64,000 nucleotides of DNA from Mucilaginibacter corticis (GTDB taxonomy: Bacteria; Bacteroidota; Bacteroidia; Sphingobacteriales; Sphingobacteriaceae): the NCBI RefSeq assembly GCF_007558865.1, contig NZ_VLPK01000004.1:310001-374000 (forward strand), written 5' to 3'. The position numbers were made by a program, and so were the translations under genes. Numbering within the stretch: the first letter of the stretch is position 1; the number at the start of each line of letters is the position of its first letter. Positions 35,097 through 45,500 of this stretch are shown piece by piece. Below the pieces are notes generated by a model. It did not search any database. It saw only the letters and a list, made by a program, of their open reading frames with translations, and was not told the DNA's origin.

Positions 35097-35837
35097 ATGA
35101 AAGCTGTGAAAATAAATTTATTAGCCCTGCTTGTTGTGGCAAGTGGGGTAGTTAAGGCACAAACTATTGTGGTTAAACCGGGCGAGCTATCTGTAAAAGA
35201 GGTAGCTGCCCAAATTAACACGCAAAAGAATCCGCAGATACTTGATGCCCGCAGTAATGAGGAGTACGCGCAGCACCATATCCCCGGGGCAGTTAGCGCA
35301 GATGCTAACGCTCCGGGTCATGAAGCGGTGTTTAACAGCCTGTCAAAAGATGAACCGACATACATCTACGCTATTGGGGCTGCCCGAAGTACCATAGTGG
35401 CTAACGAGTTGCGCAAAGAGGGATTTAAAAAGGTTTATGTAGTAGCTGGTGGTTTGTCAAGTTGGGTAGGATCAGGGTACCCGGTAACAACCACTAAACA
35501 GGCAAATACTTTATCAAAAAATCAGTATGCTGCGCTTAGTGGTTCATCGCCGTTAGTGCTGATAGATTTTGCATCACGGTATTGCCCAACTTGCAAAAAG
35601 CTGATCCCTACTTTAGATTCATTGAAGGCTGATAAAAGCTTCAAACCAAAAATAATAACGATTGAGGAATATGACAACCCGGTATTGGCGCATCAATTAG
35701 GCATTTACGTATTACCCACGCTGATACTTTACAAAGACAACAAAGAGGTATGGCGCAAATCAGGCCTTTCATCAGCCCGGCAAATTGCCGATGTGGCTAA
35801 CGACCCAAACAAGTTTAAACCGGCAAGTACAAAATAA
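35097..35837 (+). CDS. Exported rhodanese-like plus thioredoxin fusion; rhodanese Cys missing
   Basis: ATG 35097 gives a signal peptide (INLLALLVVASGVVKAQ) and 246 residues; an in-frame ATG at 35073 would add 8 residues. Residues about 30-130 are a rhodanese domain (ILDARSNEEYAQHHIPGAV, then GLSSWVGSGYPV). The catalytic loop reads Tyr91-Ala-Ile-Gly-Ala-Ala-Arg-Ser, so the usual cysteine is Ala92 and sulfur transfer is not expected. Residues about 140-246 form a thioredoxin with Cys163-Pro-Thr-Cys166 and cis-Pro207 (VLPTL). Those two are the only cysteines, and the start is the only methionine. It may be a periplasmic redox helper for the sulfatase pathway. Confidence 0.82.
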   Translation: MKAVKINLLALLVVASGVVKAQTIVVKPGELSVKEVAAQINTQKNPQILDARSNEEYAQHHIPGAVSADANAPGHEAVFNSLSKDEPTYIYAIGAARSTIVANELRKEGFKKVYVVAGGLSSWVGSGYPVTTTKQANTLSKNQYAALSGSSPLVLIDFASRYCPTCKKLIPTLDSLKADKSFKPKIITIEEYDNPVLAHQLGIYVLPTLILYKDNKEVWRKSGLSSARQIADVANDPNKFKPASTK

Positions 35838-35899
35838 ATTGATACCCTTTTCTCACGTGGCTATGCCCGGGAGATTTTTCATTTCTGATCTACCATAAC

Positions 35900-37480
35900 A
35901 TGTTTAAACCGTTCTGCATTTTTATTTTAAGCCTGATGTTGACGGCCAGTTTTTCGCTGGCGCAGACAGCTAAAACCAAACCTAACATCGTCATCATTTT
36001 GGCTGATGATATGGGCTTTGCCGATATAGGCAGTTTTGGGTCGGAAATACAGACTCCGAACATAGACCGCCTTGCCGCCAATGGGTTAAAAATGACCCAA
36101 TTTTACAACGCTGGCAGGTGCTGCCCGTCGCGTACTGCTTTGCTTACCGGTTTGTACCCGCATCAGGCGGGTGTTGGTGATATGGTTGCCAACAAGGGTT
36201 TCCCGGCTTATCAGGGCTATTTAAACGAACATTGCGCCACCATAGCAGAATTGCTGAAAGCAGAAGCCGGGTACACCACTATCGTATCGGGTAAATGGCA
36301 TGTAGGTTTGCAGCCATCGGCGCTGGCTTATAACAGGGGTTTTGATAAGTCGTTCACCATGCTAAATAATGGCAGCAGTTATTTTAACTCGAAGCCATTG
36401 TACAACGATGGCAGTAAAATAACCTTCATGCTGAATGATAAAGAGATAGTGCGCAATGACACTTCAAAATACTTAACCCAGGCCATTACTGATTTTGCTA
36501 TCGGCTCGCTTGAGCAGATCAAGGATCAGAAAAATCCTTTTTTCTTATATGTTGCCTATAACGCGCCGCACTGGCCCATACAGGCGTTGCCACAGGACAT
36601 TGCCAAATACAGAGGTAAGTACCTTAACGGCTGGGATGCTTTGCGATATGCGCGATATAAAAAGCTTTTAGCCGCAGGCATTATCAAAAAAGAATGGGCG
36701 CTTTCACCAAAATATGAAAGCGTACCTGACTGGGATAAACTTAGTGCAAATGAAAAAGATAAGTGGGATACCCGCATGGCCATCTACGCCGCTATGATAG
36801 ACCGGATGGATATTTGTATCGGCGAGATCTTAGACAAGCTTAAACAAATAGGGAAGGATAAAAATACCATCATCCTTTTTGCGTCAGACAATGGCGGAAG
36901 TGCTGACGAAGTTAAATCGCTTTCAACCGTGATCCAAAAATCGGGTACTCCCGGCTCGGTTGAATCTATCGACAGTTATGAAAAGCCGTGGGCCAATGTG
37001 AGTAATACGCCTTTTAAATTATTTAAGCGCAATACTCATGAAGGCGGAATTTCTACACCGTTCATAGCTTATTTCCCAGGCGTGATTAAAGCCGGGTCGA
37101 CCAATACGCAGGTAGGCCACTTTATAGATATTTTACCTACTTGCTTAGACCTGGCGGGTGTTACTTACCCTGAGCAATTTAGGGGTCGCAAGCTTACCCC
37201 GGTTGAGGGTAATAGCCTTGCAGGTTTGTTTAAAGGCAAACCTTATAAAGACCATGACGCAATTTACTGGGAGCATGAAGGCAGCAGGGCCATCAGGAAA
37301 GGAAAATGGAAACTGGTAGCAGAAAATAATACCCCATGGGAGCTTTACGATATGGAAAGCGACCGCTCTGAACTTAATAACCTGGCCGCGAAATATCCTG
37401 ACAAGGTGAAACAACTGGAAACAACCTACTTAGCCTGGGCCAACAAAGTCGGCGTACAGGACTGGAATAAAATTAAGTGA
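35900..37480 (+). CDS. Second Cys-type arylsulfatase, exported
   Basis: A 526-residue sulfatase with a signal peptide (FILSLMLTASFSLAQ). It has PNIVIILADDMGFADIGSFG for metal binding and the formylglycine signature Cys74-Cys-Pro-Ser-Arg followed by TALLTG. GKWHVGL and ILFASDNGGSADE are further family motifs, with WELYDMESDRSELNNL near the C-terminus. It also needs FGE. Unlike the preceding five genes, its sulfur amino-acid content is normal (I count 11 Met and 6 Cys), and a 62-base gap precedes it. It may therefore be a separately regulated or more recently added unit. It converges on the acyltransferase gene. Confidence 0.9.
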   Translation: MFKPFCIFILSLMLTASFSLAQTAKTKPNIVIILADDMGFADIGSFGSEIQTPNIDRLAANGLKMTQFYNAGRCCPSRTALLTGLYPHQAGVGDMVANKGFPAYQGYLNEHCATIAELLKAEAGYTTIVSGKWHVGLQPSALAYNRGFDKSFTMLNNGSSYFNSKPLYNDGSKITFMLNDKEIVRNDTSKYLTQAITDFAIGSLEQIKDQKNPFFLYVAYNAPHWPIQALPQDIAKYRGKYLNGWDALRYARYKKLLAAGIIKKEWALSPKYESVPDWDKLSANEKDKWDTRMAIYAAMIDRMDICIGEILDKLKQIGKDKNTIILFASDNGGSADEVKSLSTVIQKSGTPGSVESIDSYEKPWANVSNTPFKLFKRNTHEGGISTPFIAYFPGVIKAGSTNTQVGHFIDILPTCLDLAGVTYPEQFRGRKLTPVEGNSLAGLFKGKPYKDHDAIYWEHEGSRAIRKGKWKLVAENNTPWELYDMESDRSELNNLAAKYPDKVKQLETTYLAWANKVGVQDWNKIK

Positions 37481-37516
37481 TCAATGAATTTAGATCGTTG
37501 TCAGCTTTAAAAAATA

Positions 37517-38605
37517 TCAAGCCTCATCAGTTTTGGTGCTTTTTTGTGAGTGAGGTGCAGATTTAAGATTTAATTTCCGGCGAAAATATTGTCCGAGTTT
37601 AATGGACGGTAATTCTATGATCTTGTAATATAAGTAAGAAACAATAAAAATAATTACAAACGCCGGGATTGCTTTAACGAATGCCAGGTATGACTTAGGA
37701 GCCAAAATATTAAACCACAATAGCATTTTAAATAAAGGTGGTTCATGCAGTAAATAGATACTGTAACTGCACAAGCCTATCGCTATTAAAATTTTTAAGG
37801 TATAAGCTTTGGTGTTTATTTGTGCATGTAATACCCACTCAAAAAAAGCTAACCATGCTATTACCGAGATCAGGGCGCTTAAAGCAGGCGAAACGTAGAA
37901 ACCGGCCAAAATTATCAGGACAAAACCGGCAAATGCAATTACTCCTCTGTGTTTTTTGAATAATATTTTGTTGTTAAAATATCGTTCGGCTAATAGTGCG
38001 CCCAATGCCCATATACCCCAATAGTTTAAAACAAAGTTTGACTGTGCAACCTTTGATCCGCTCATTATGAAATAAGTTATACCATAAGATACGGGCATGA
38101 TCAACCAGATTATGAGCGTAGTTTTATTAATACCATATTTTTTCCGGAGCCATAATAACAATGGGTATAAAAGGTAGAGCTGCATCTCGAGCGCCAAACT
38201 CCAGTACACACCATTTATGGAGTAATAAAATCGGTCGAATAAATTATGGATTAAAAACAGGTGTGCAAACAGGTCCTTTAAACCTTCACGCGAGTGGGTA
38301 TAATAATTTATTCCTGCCCCGGTAAAACAAAATATCAAAAGCGATAACAGGTATGGTGGATAGATTCGCCAAAATCGTTTACTGTAAAAAACAGAGAGAT
38401 TAAATTGCTGATTGCCGGATAAAAATCCCAGGTGGATAACGAAACCGCTGACCAGCAAAAACAATTCAACTCCTGTCCAGCCGTAGGCTGTCGGCAGCAA
38501 ATTTAATAATCCGGTTTTGCCGGTGTTATCGCCTAATTTGAACTTCGGAAAGAGGAACTCTTGCGCGTGAAATAGAAACACACATATAATTGCAATACCA
38601 CGCAA
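37517..38605 (-). CDS. Membrane acyltransferase (acyltransferase-3/OafA family), start uncertain
   Basis: A multi-pass protein of at least 362 residues with the acyltransferase-3 pattern: LRGIAIICVFLFHAQEF at the first helix, TAYGWTGVELFLLVSGFVI, FWRIYPPYLLSLL and about ten membrane helices. Such enzymes O-acetylate surface glycans or lipids. The first possible start in the right frame is TTG at 38605, which would cut off the conserved part of the first helix. Upstream codons read KKHIDRVDILRG, as in intact relatives, but there is no ATG, GTG or TTG ahead of them before a stop near 38738. A rare ATT or ATC start or a lost start codon is likely. The annotated end at 38605 is therefore a minimum. 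Confidence 0.7.
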   Translation of the reverse strand: MRGIAIICVFLFHAQEFLFPKFKLGDNTGKTGLLNLLPTAYGWTGVELFLLVSGFVIHLGFLSGNQQFNLSVFYSKRFWRIYPPYLLSLLIFCFTGAGINYYTHSREGLKDLFAHLFLIHNLFDRFYYSINGVYWSLALEMQLYLLYPLLLWLRKKYGINKTTLIIWLIMPVSYGITYFIMSGSKVAQSNFVLNYWGIWALGALLAERYFNNKILFKKHRGVIAFAGFVLIILAGFYVSPALSALISVIAWLAFFEWVLHAQINTKAYTLKILIAIGLCSYSIYLLHEPPLFKMLLWFNILAPKSYLAFVKAIPAFVIIFIVSYLYYKIIELPSIKLGQYFRRKLNLKSAPHSQKSTKTDEA

Positions 38606-38835
38606 TATATCAACCCTGTCTATATGTTTTTTAGTTTCGATGACTGTGCAATTGGTAAGTGTGGCCTTATCAAAGATATTAATATTTGTGTTTTGTAAAA
38701 ATGTACGATACTTAGGGCAGTCGAAGCTTCAGAACCTATTCTTAAATGACAAATAACGTTGCGTATCGATTATATTTTTTTATTAATTACATTTAAGTTT
38801 ATTATAATGCTTAATTTAAGGTCATTAACTGATGT

Positions 38836-39996
38836 ATGGAGAATCAAGCAAAAGGACAATCGTCCCGTTTATTATCACTCGATGTTTTGCGTGGTGCAAC
38901 CATGGCTGGTATGATACTGGTGAATAACCCCGGCGACTGGGGCCATGTCTATCCCCCACTGGACCATGCTGAATGGAACGGCTGCACTCCAACAGATCTT
39001 ATTTTTCCATCCTTTCTTTTTATGGTGGGCGTATCTATTGTATTCGCTATGGAGAAACGGCTTACACAAACCGCGGATCATGGCAAACTGATAGCACATG
39101 CTTTTAAACGTATGATCACTTTATTGCTGATCAATTATGGCGTTGATATTTTCTTTACATTTCTTGATGGTAATTTTAATATCCTTTCCATCCTGCACGA
39201 TATCCGTATACCGGGGGTGCTGCCGCGCATTGCGGTGGTGTATTTTATTTGCACAGTTATTTATCTGAAGACCACGCCTAAAACACGTGTATGGCTATTT
39301 GCAGGCGCGCTGGTTGGTTACTTCATTATAATGACCTGCATACCGGTTCCGGGAGTAGGCTACGCTAATTTGCAGCCTGCCATTAACCTGGGCGCATGGT
39401 TAGACAGGTTGGTATTCGGCACCAACCACTTATGGAACCAGTCGCACGTATGGGATCCTGAAGGCATATTAGGTACCTTGCCGGCTATAGCTACCGGTTT
39501 GTTTGGTATAAGGGCAGGTACGTGGCTGAAGAGCAAAAATATTGAAGACAGTAAAAAAGTGGTCTGGATGCTGGTATATGGCTTGGGTGCTGTATTGATT
39601 GCTATTTTTTGGGATATATTCTTTCCTATCAACAAAAAATTATGGACAAGCTCTTTTGTTTTATATACCGGCGGCCTGGCTACAATTGCCCTGGGTACTT
39701 TATATTGGCTGATAGATGTAAATAATTATAAACGTGCCGCGCCATTTTTCGTGACTTTTGGTATGAACTCCATCACTGCTTATGTGCTGGCAGACCTTGT
39801 GCCGGGCATTATGGGCGCAATAAAATTTAATCATAACGGTAAGCCGGCAAACCTTTACGGATATATTTATCAAACGGTATTTGTGCCCTATTTTAATCCC
39901 TTTAATGCATCGCTGGCAGCAGCTATCGCATTAGTGCTTTTGTTGTGGTTGTTAATGTACCCTTTATATAAATACAAGGTCATTATAAAGGTATAG
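38836..39996 (+). CDS. NagX-like / heparan-glucosaminide acetyltransferase-like membrane protein (DUF5009)
   Basis: A 386-residue membrane protein with about ten helices. It shows the family text RLLSLDVLRGATMAGMILVN, DLIFPSFLFMVGVSIVFAME, then LRRIAVVYF-like VLPRIAVVYFICTVIYL, and MNSITAYVLADLV near the end. It belongs to the DUF1624/DUF5009 group that includes human HGSNAT and bacterial NagX, membrane proteins that are linked to amino-sugar handling. The GH20 hexosaminidase gene follows after 31 bases, which supports a role with N-acetylhexosamine-containing glycans. Whether it acetylates or transports is not known. Confidence 0.85.
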   Translation: MENQAKGQSSRLLSLDVLRGATMAGMILVNNPGDWGHVYPPLDHAEWNGCTPTDLIFPSFLFMVGVSIVFAMEKRLTQTADHGKLIAHAFKRMITLLLINYGVDIFFTFLDGNFNILSILHDIRIPGVLPRIAVVYFICTVIYLKTTPKTRVWLFAGALVGYFIIMTCIPVPGVGYANLQPAINLGAWLDRLVFGTNHLWNQSHVWDPEGILGTLPAIATGLFGIRAGTWLKSKNIEDSKKVVWMLVYGLGAVLIAIFWDIFFPINKKLWTSSFVLYTGGLATIALGTLYWLIDVNNYKRAAPFFVTFGMNSITAYVLADLVPGIMGAIKFNHNGKPANLYGYIYQTVFVPYFNPFNASLAAAIALVLLLWLLMYPLYKYKVIIKV

Positions 39997-40027
39997 TTCA
40001 AAGAAAAGCAATCAGTTACGCTATGAA

Positions 40028-42331
40028 ATGTCGATTCATTATATGAACAATCATAATCATCCTTTCAGATCAGATTGTTTGCTAAAACTATGCTTGACTA
40101 CAGCATTAATGCTATTTTATTGCACGAGCGTTGTTGCCCAATTACATATTATCCCACAACCGGTAAGTGTTGTTGAACATAAGGGCCAATTTGTATTAAA
40201 AAATTCGGCCGTTATAGCTGTTACTTCCGAAAACGAGATCGTTGCAAACTATTTTCAACACTACCTTTTAACTACTTACGGGTTAAAATTAAGGGTAAAA
40301 CTATATAAAGATGTCCCCGCCAATGCCGCTATCAGGATTTACGCTACTAATGACAGTGTTAAGAGTGCCTATAATTTACAGGTATCGCCAAAGGCAATAA
40401 TAGTTAAAGGAAATGGTGCCGGCGCTTTTTATGGCATACAATCGCTTATACAATTGATCAACGGTAACCATGGCGAAAAATTAGTTATTCCTTTATGTGA
40501 TATTAAAGATTATCCCCGTTTTGGTTGGCGTGGCCTAAGCCTTGATGTAAGCCGTCATTTTTTTACCGTTGATGAGGTGAAAAAATATATCGATATCATG
40601 GCTCATTATAAACTGGATGTACTGCACTGGCATTTAACCGACGATGAAGGCTGGCGGATACAGATCAAACAATACCCATTGCTGACAGAAGTAGGCTCAA
40701 AAATGGCCTATTACTCAAAGATCGGCAAATTCAGAAAGTTAGATAATTTAATAGACGAAGGGCGCGATGGTTTTTATACTCAGGACGATATCAGGTCGGT
40801 AGTGAAATACGCGCAGGATAGGTTCATTGACATATTACCTGAAATTGAAATGCCCGGCCATAGCGCGGCCGCAGCGTTTGCATACCCTGAATTACGCTGT
40901 AAAGATTCAACAGGACTACGCCCAACGACAAGCATGCTTGACCCGAGTGAATACACTTTTACATTTTATGAGCATGTTTTAGGCGAGGTAATGCAATTGT
41001 TCCCCAATAAATATATACACATAGGTGGCGATGAGGCCGAAATGACCGACTGGCTAAAAAGCCCTACGGCTATTGCTTTAATGAAGCGGGAACATTTTAC
41101 CGATTTGCGCCAAATACAAAGTTATTTCATTAAAAGAATAGAGCGCTATCTGCTGGCGAATAAAAAAAAATTGATAGGGTGGGACGAGATCTTAAAAGGA
41201 GGGCTGGCACCATCCGCTACGGTAATGAGCTGGGAGGGCGAGGAAGGCGGGATAATAGCAGCTAAAATGCACCATGATGTTGTGATGACGCCCTTGCCGC
41301 AAATGTATTTTGATGCACCGCAGGCCAAAGACGAAAATGAACCTATTGGCTGGAACGACCCCGTAACCTGGCAAATGGTTTACAATTACGAGCCGCAATC
41401 TATTCGTTTATCACCGCAGGAAGCAACTTATATATTAGGTGCCCAGGCTAATATCTGGACTGAGAAAATTGGCACTTATAAGCATTTGGAATACATGATA
41501 TATCCCCGGTTGCTGGCCGAGGCCGAATTGACCTGGTCGCCGGTTGCCGATAAAGATATTAACCGGTTTGAGCAGGCCATGTATGCGCATTATCGCTTAT
41601 TTAAGTTATGGGGCGTTAACGCGCGTATCCCTGATGTATATGGGCTGGAAGGCGTGCTGACCAATAAAAGTATCTACACGCAAACCCTGACTTATCCTTT
41701 GCCCGGCGCCGCTATCCGATATAATCTTAATAGAAAGTTACCGGATACTAACGCCACAGCAAGCGCATTCCCGGTGGCGATCAAAACTCCTGTTGTTGAT
41801 AGTTTGATCATCAAAGCCTATGTAACTTACCCCGGTCAGCAACGCATTATACAATCTGCTGCTTTAAAACACATCGATATTGCACCACCACTGTCTGTCA
41901 ACACAGCTACGCTGAATTCGGGACTCAATTGTTTAATTTATAAAACAACGCTTAGTAATTTACCTGCGCTTGATACCGGGCGAAATTTCATAAATACGGT
42001 ATTGACGGAAAACGGGCATATAAAGCCGTTTGTTGGCTTATACAACACCTGGGTTAAATTTAACGGCTATCTCAAGATCGATACCGAAGGGGATTATAAA
42101 ATAACCTCGGGCTTTGAAATCAGCCCGATCATGTTCTTGGGCAAGGTCATTATTTTGAGTAATCAAAACAAATATGTAGAGCCGCAAGCTGTCATTTTAC
42201 ATCTGCAAAAAGGTCTGTACCCGCTTTTGGGATATTATTTGGCTGATGATACAAATAGCCGGCAATCATTAATTAACCTAACTACTGCCGATGGCAAATC
42301 ATTAAACGCAGCCGGCTTCTTGTTCCATTGA
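40028..42331 (+). CDS. Beta-N-acetylhexosaminidase, GH20
   Basis: A 767-residue exported enzyme; the signal core is LCLTTALMLFYCTSVVAQ, and an alternative ATG lies at 40043. The GH20b-like N-domain (HIIPQPVSVVEHKGQFVL) precedes the catalytic barrel with GWRGLSLDVSRHFF, LHWHLTDDEGWRIQI, and the catalytic pair Asp335-Glu336 in YIHIGGDEAEM. A late GAQANIWTE motif and a C-terminal beta-rich domain follow. It removes terminal GlcNAc or GalNAc from glycans in the periplasm or at the cell surface. It is probably cotranscribed with the NagX-like gene and lies upstream of the second SusC/SusD pair. Confidence 0.94.
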   Translation: MSIHYMNNHNHPFRSDCLLKLCLTTALMLFYCTSVVAQLHIIPQPVSVVEHKGQFVLKNSAVIAVTSENEIVANYFQHYLLTTYGLKLRVKLYKDVPANAAIRIYATNDSVKSAYNLQVSPKAIIVKGNGAGAFYGIQSLIQLINGNHGEKLVIPLCDIKDYPRFGWRGLSLDVSRHFFTVDEVKKYIDIMAHYKLDVLHWHLTDDEGWRIQIKQYPLLTEVGSKMAYYSKIGKFRKLDNLIDEGRDGFYTQDDIRSVVKYAQDRFIDILPEIEMPGHSAAAAFAYPELRCKDSTGLRPTTSMLDPSEYTFTFYEHVLGEVMQLFPNKYIHIGGDEAEMTDWLKSPTAIALMKREHFTDLRQIQSYFIKRIERYLLANKKKLIGWDEILKGGLAPSATVMSWEGEEGGIIAAKMHHDVVMTPLPQMYFDAPQAKDENEPIGWNDPVTWQMVYNYEPQSIRLSPQEATYILGAQANIWTEKIGTYKHLEYMIYPRLLAEAELTWSPVADKDINRFEQAMYAHYRLFKLWGVNARIPDVYGLEGVLTNKSIYTQTLTYPLPGAAIRYNLNRKLPDTNATASAFPVAIKTPVVDSLIIKAYVTYPGQQRIIQSAALKHIDIAPPLSVNTATLNSGLNCLIYKTTLSNLPALDTGRNFINTVLTENGHIKPFVGLYNTWVKFNGYLKIDTEGDYKITSGFEISPIMFLGKVIILSNQNKYVEPQAVILHLQKGLYPLLGYYLADDTNSRQSLINLTTADGKSLNAAGFLFH

Positions 42332-42585
42332 TCGAATAATGTTCCGGCCTCGTCATGTTTGATTTTTGCAGGATACCCCGGGGCTTTAGTTAATAGTATA
42401 TTTTTTAATTAAAAAGTTAAATTTTAGTCTGTATTGAGTTTTCAATATTAATTTAATGTTGTAACTTACTATCGGATTCCAAAATCTGCCCCTGATACCT
42501 TTATTCTTTTGATGTTTTATCCTTAAAATATTCAAAAAATGTTTTTTTCCTATGGTTAAATTACTCTTTAATTAAAATTCAAAGT

Positions 42586-45500
42586 ATGAAAAAACACCTT
42601 TACACAACAAAAGTTAATACCATTTTAAAAGCCGTCACGCTGAATTTAGTGGTCCTATTATTGTTAATTGGCAGGGCTGCTGCACAGGATGGTACACCCA
42701 TCAGCATAACCGGAACGGTTACTGATGCCGTATCAAAGGAATCTGTGCCTGGTGTAACGGTTATGCCTAAAGGAGCCACTACCGGCGGGGTAGCCTCTGA
42801 TGCGTCGGGTAAATACACCATCACAGCAAGCAGTACGTCGACCCTCGTTTTCTCGGCAATCGGCTATGAGAGTTACCAGGTTTCCGTGGCTGGCAAAACC
42901 CAGATCAACATAAAACTACAGCCATCTGTTCAGGAATTGAAAGAAGTAACGGTCGCGTTGGGGTTCTCTAAACAGCGGCAGGCTGTAGGATATTCTGTTT
43001 CACAAGTAAAGGGGGCATCAATTACCGAAGCGCGGGAGAATAGTTTCGTAAATAGCTTGGAAGGCCGCGTTGCCGGGGTAAATGTAAGCGGCGTCGCTTC
43101 GGGACCGAATGGCTCAACCAATGTAGTTATACGGGGCCTTACCAGCATGACCGGGAATAACCAGCCACTATACGTTTTAAATGGCATCCCATTGGTTAAT
43201 AATAACTATGCGCAAACCGGCAACGATGGTTATGGCGGTAAAGATGGCGGTGATGGCATCGGCGATATTAACCCTGATGATATTGAAACCATATCAATAC
43301 TAAAAGGCGCATCTGCAACGGCGCTGTATGGGTATCGCGGTGCAAATGGAGTGGTATTGATCACCACCAAAAAAGGCAGAGCGGGTACAGGCCTTGGGGT
43401 TGAAATAAATTCAAACTTTGTGCGTGAAAATATCATTGATGAAACTGATTTTCAAAATGTATACGGGCAGGGGTATAACGGGGTAGCACCTATCAGCCCG
43501 GCAGATGCTTTGGGTTCGATGGAAGCAAACTGGGGCGGCAAACTGGACGGGCATAACGCCTACCAGTTTGACGGAAAAATGAGACCCTATTCAGCTGTTG
43601 CCAATGGAAACCTTTCGCGCTTTTACCGTGCGGGCGGCACCTTTACCAATACTGTATCTTTCAGTAAAGGCTTTGGCGACGATGGAGCTACACGTTTTTC
43701 CGTAAGCGATCTGCACGACCAAAGTTATGTGCCTAACGCAGGGCTGCAACGTCTTACATTTGGCCAGAACACTAACCTGAAATTCGGGAAGCATTTAACG
43801 CTCGATCTTTTTTCACAATACGTATCTGAATATACTAAAAACCAACCCAATCTTTCTGACGCGGTGGGCAACTTAAACTGGGGGCCAATGTTTGTGCCGA
43901 GAAATATTAACATCACCACCTTGGCGGGCGTTAACGGAACCGGTACCCTGGCAGATGGCCGCACCGAATTAAATCCCTTTGCCGACCCATATACAACCAA
44001 CCCATATTTTGCCGCTTATGAATTACAAGGGGCTATTCACCGTAATCGCTTTACAGGTTCGGCAAACGCCAAATATACATTTGACAGCGGCTATTTTATT
44101 GGTTTACAGGTTGCTGATGATTATAGCAGTGACCGGAATACAAACATTGAGCCGCCGGGTACAGGTTACCTGATAGATTCAGGAATAGCCGGCGACATGA
44201 CCGAACAAAATGTAAAGCAAACCGAATTAAACATTGACCTTACAGCCGGAAAGAATTTTAAGTTCGGCGATGTTGGGATGAATATTTTACTGGGTGGTAA
44301 CTACCGTAAATCCGCACAAGAATATCTTACAGCAGGCGGTAATACTTTCGCTATTCCCAACTTATATAATGTAGGTAACCTTGTCTATCCGTCAACGTCT
44401 TTGCAAACCAATAATGAAGAGTATCAATCGCTTTATGCAAGCGCCGACTTTAACTACAAAGACTTTTTGTACTTAACGGTAACCGGCCGTAATGATTGGT
44501 ATTCAACTTTATCGCCAGGCACCATCAATTATCTTTATCCGTCGCTAAGCGGCTCATTCGTGTTTTCAAACTTGTTACATATTGAAAACATGGATCTGGG
44601 CAAATTAAGACTAAGCTATGCCCAGGTTGGTGGTGCGGCCGAATCGCCTTACCAAACCTACCAGTTGTATGGTATCAGCGGCACTTTTACACCTGGTAAC
44701 GGCGGAATATTCCCGATAGGCACAGCAGGGAACGGAACGATACCGAACTCCTTATTAACACCTTCAAAAAGAAAAGAATTTGAGGTTGGTACGGAAATAG
44801 ATATGTTTAAAAACAGGCTAAGGTTTGACCTGGCGGTTTATCATAAACAAGTAATAGACGATATAATCCCGGTAAGTATTGATTACACTTCGGGCTATAA
44901 TTCGGCTTTGCTGAATGTCGGAACGATTACCTATAACGGCGTTGAACTTGCGGTTGGCGGTACGCCTGTTAAAACCAGTGATTTTAGCTGGGATATTGAT
45001 TTGAACGGCACTTATACTAAAGGTAAGGTAGTTTCACTTGGCGGTCAGCCTAATATTAACTTGGGTTCAGAAGCATCTGATTGGGGATCAACAGCTTACC
45101 TGCAGGACATTGTCGGAAAAGAACCCCTGCAAATAATTGCAGAAGCACCCGCGCGTGATGCAAACGGAAAAGTTATCATTAACCCGCTGCTGGGTACGCC
45201 GGATCCGGCAGATTCGCAACCCCAAAGTTTTGGGTCGGGAGAAAACCCATGGTACGGCGGTATTACCAATGCTTTCAAATACAAACACTTTACCTTATCG
45301 TTCCTTGTGGACGGAAAATTCGGCGGACATGTGTTTTCTAACACTAATATCATAGCTTACCAAGATGGCCTTTCCAAACTTACCGTAAGTGGCAGGGAGC
45401 AATTTTACGGAAGTAACAAAGATCAGAACGCCCAAACTTACTACCGCAATCTGGCCTTCTCAAACCAGGGGCAATTTGTGTACAGCGATAGTTTTATCAA

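Noticed and set aside
27923..37480. Horizontally acquired genomic island
   Set aside because: No integrase, transposase, tRNA boundary or direct repeat flanks the sulfur region. The low Met/Cys content is explained better by function than by foreign origin.
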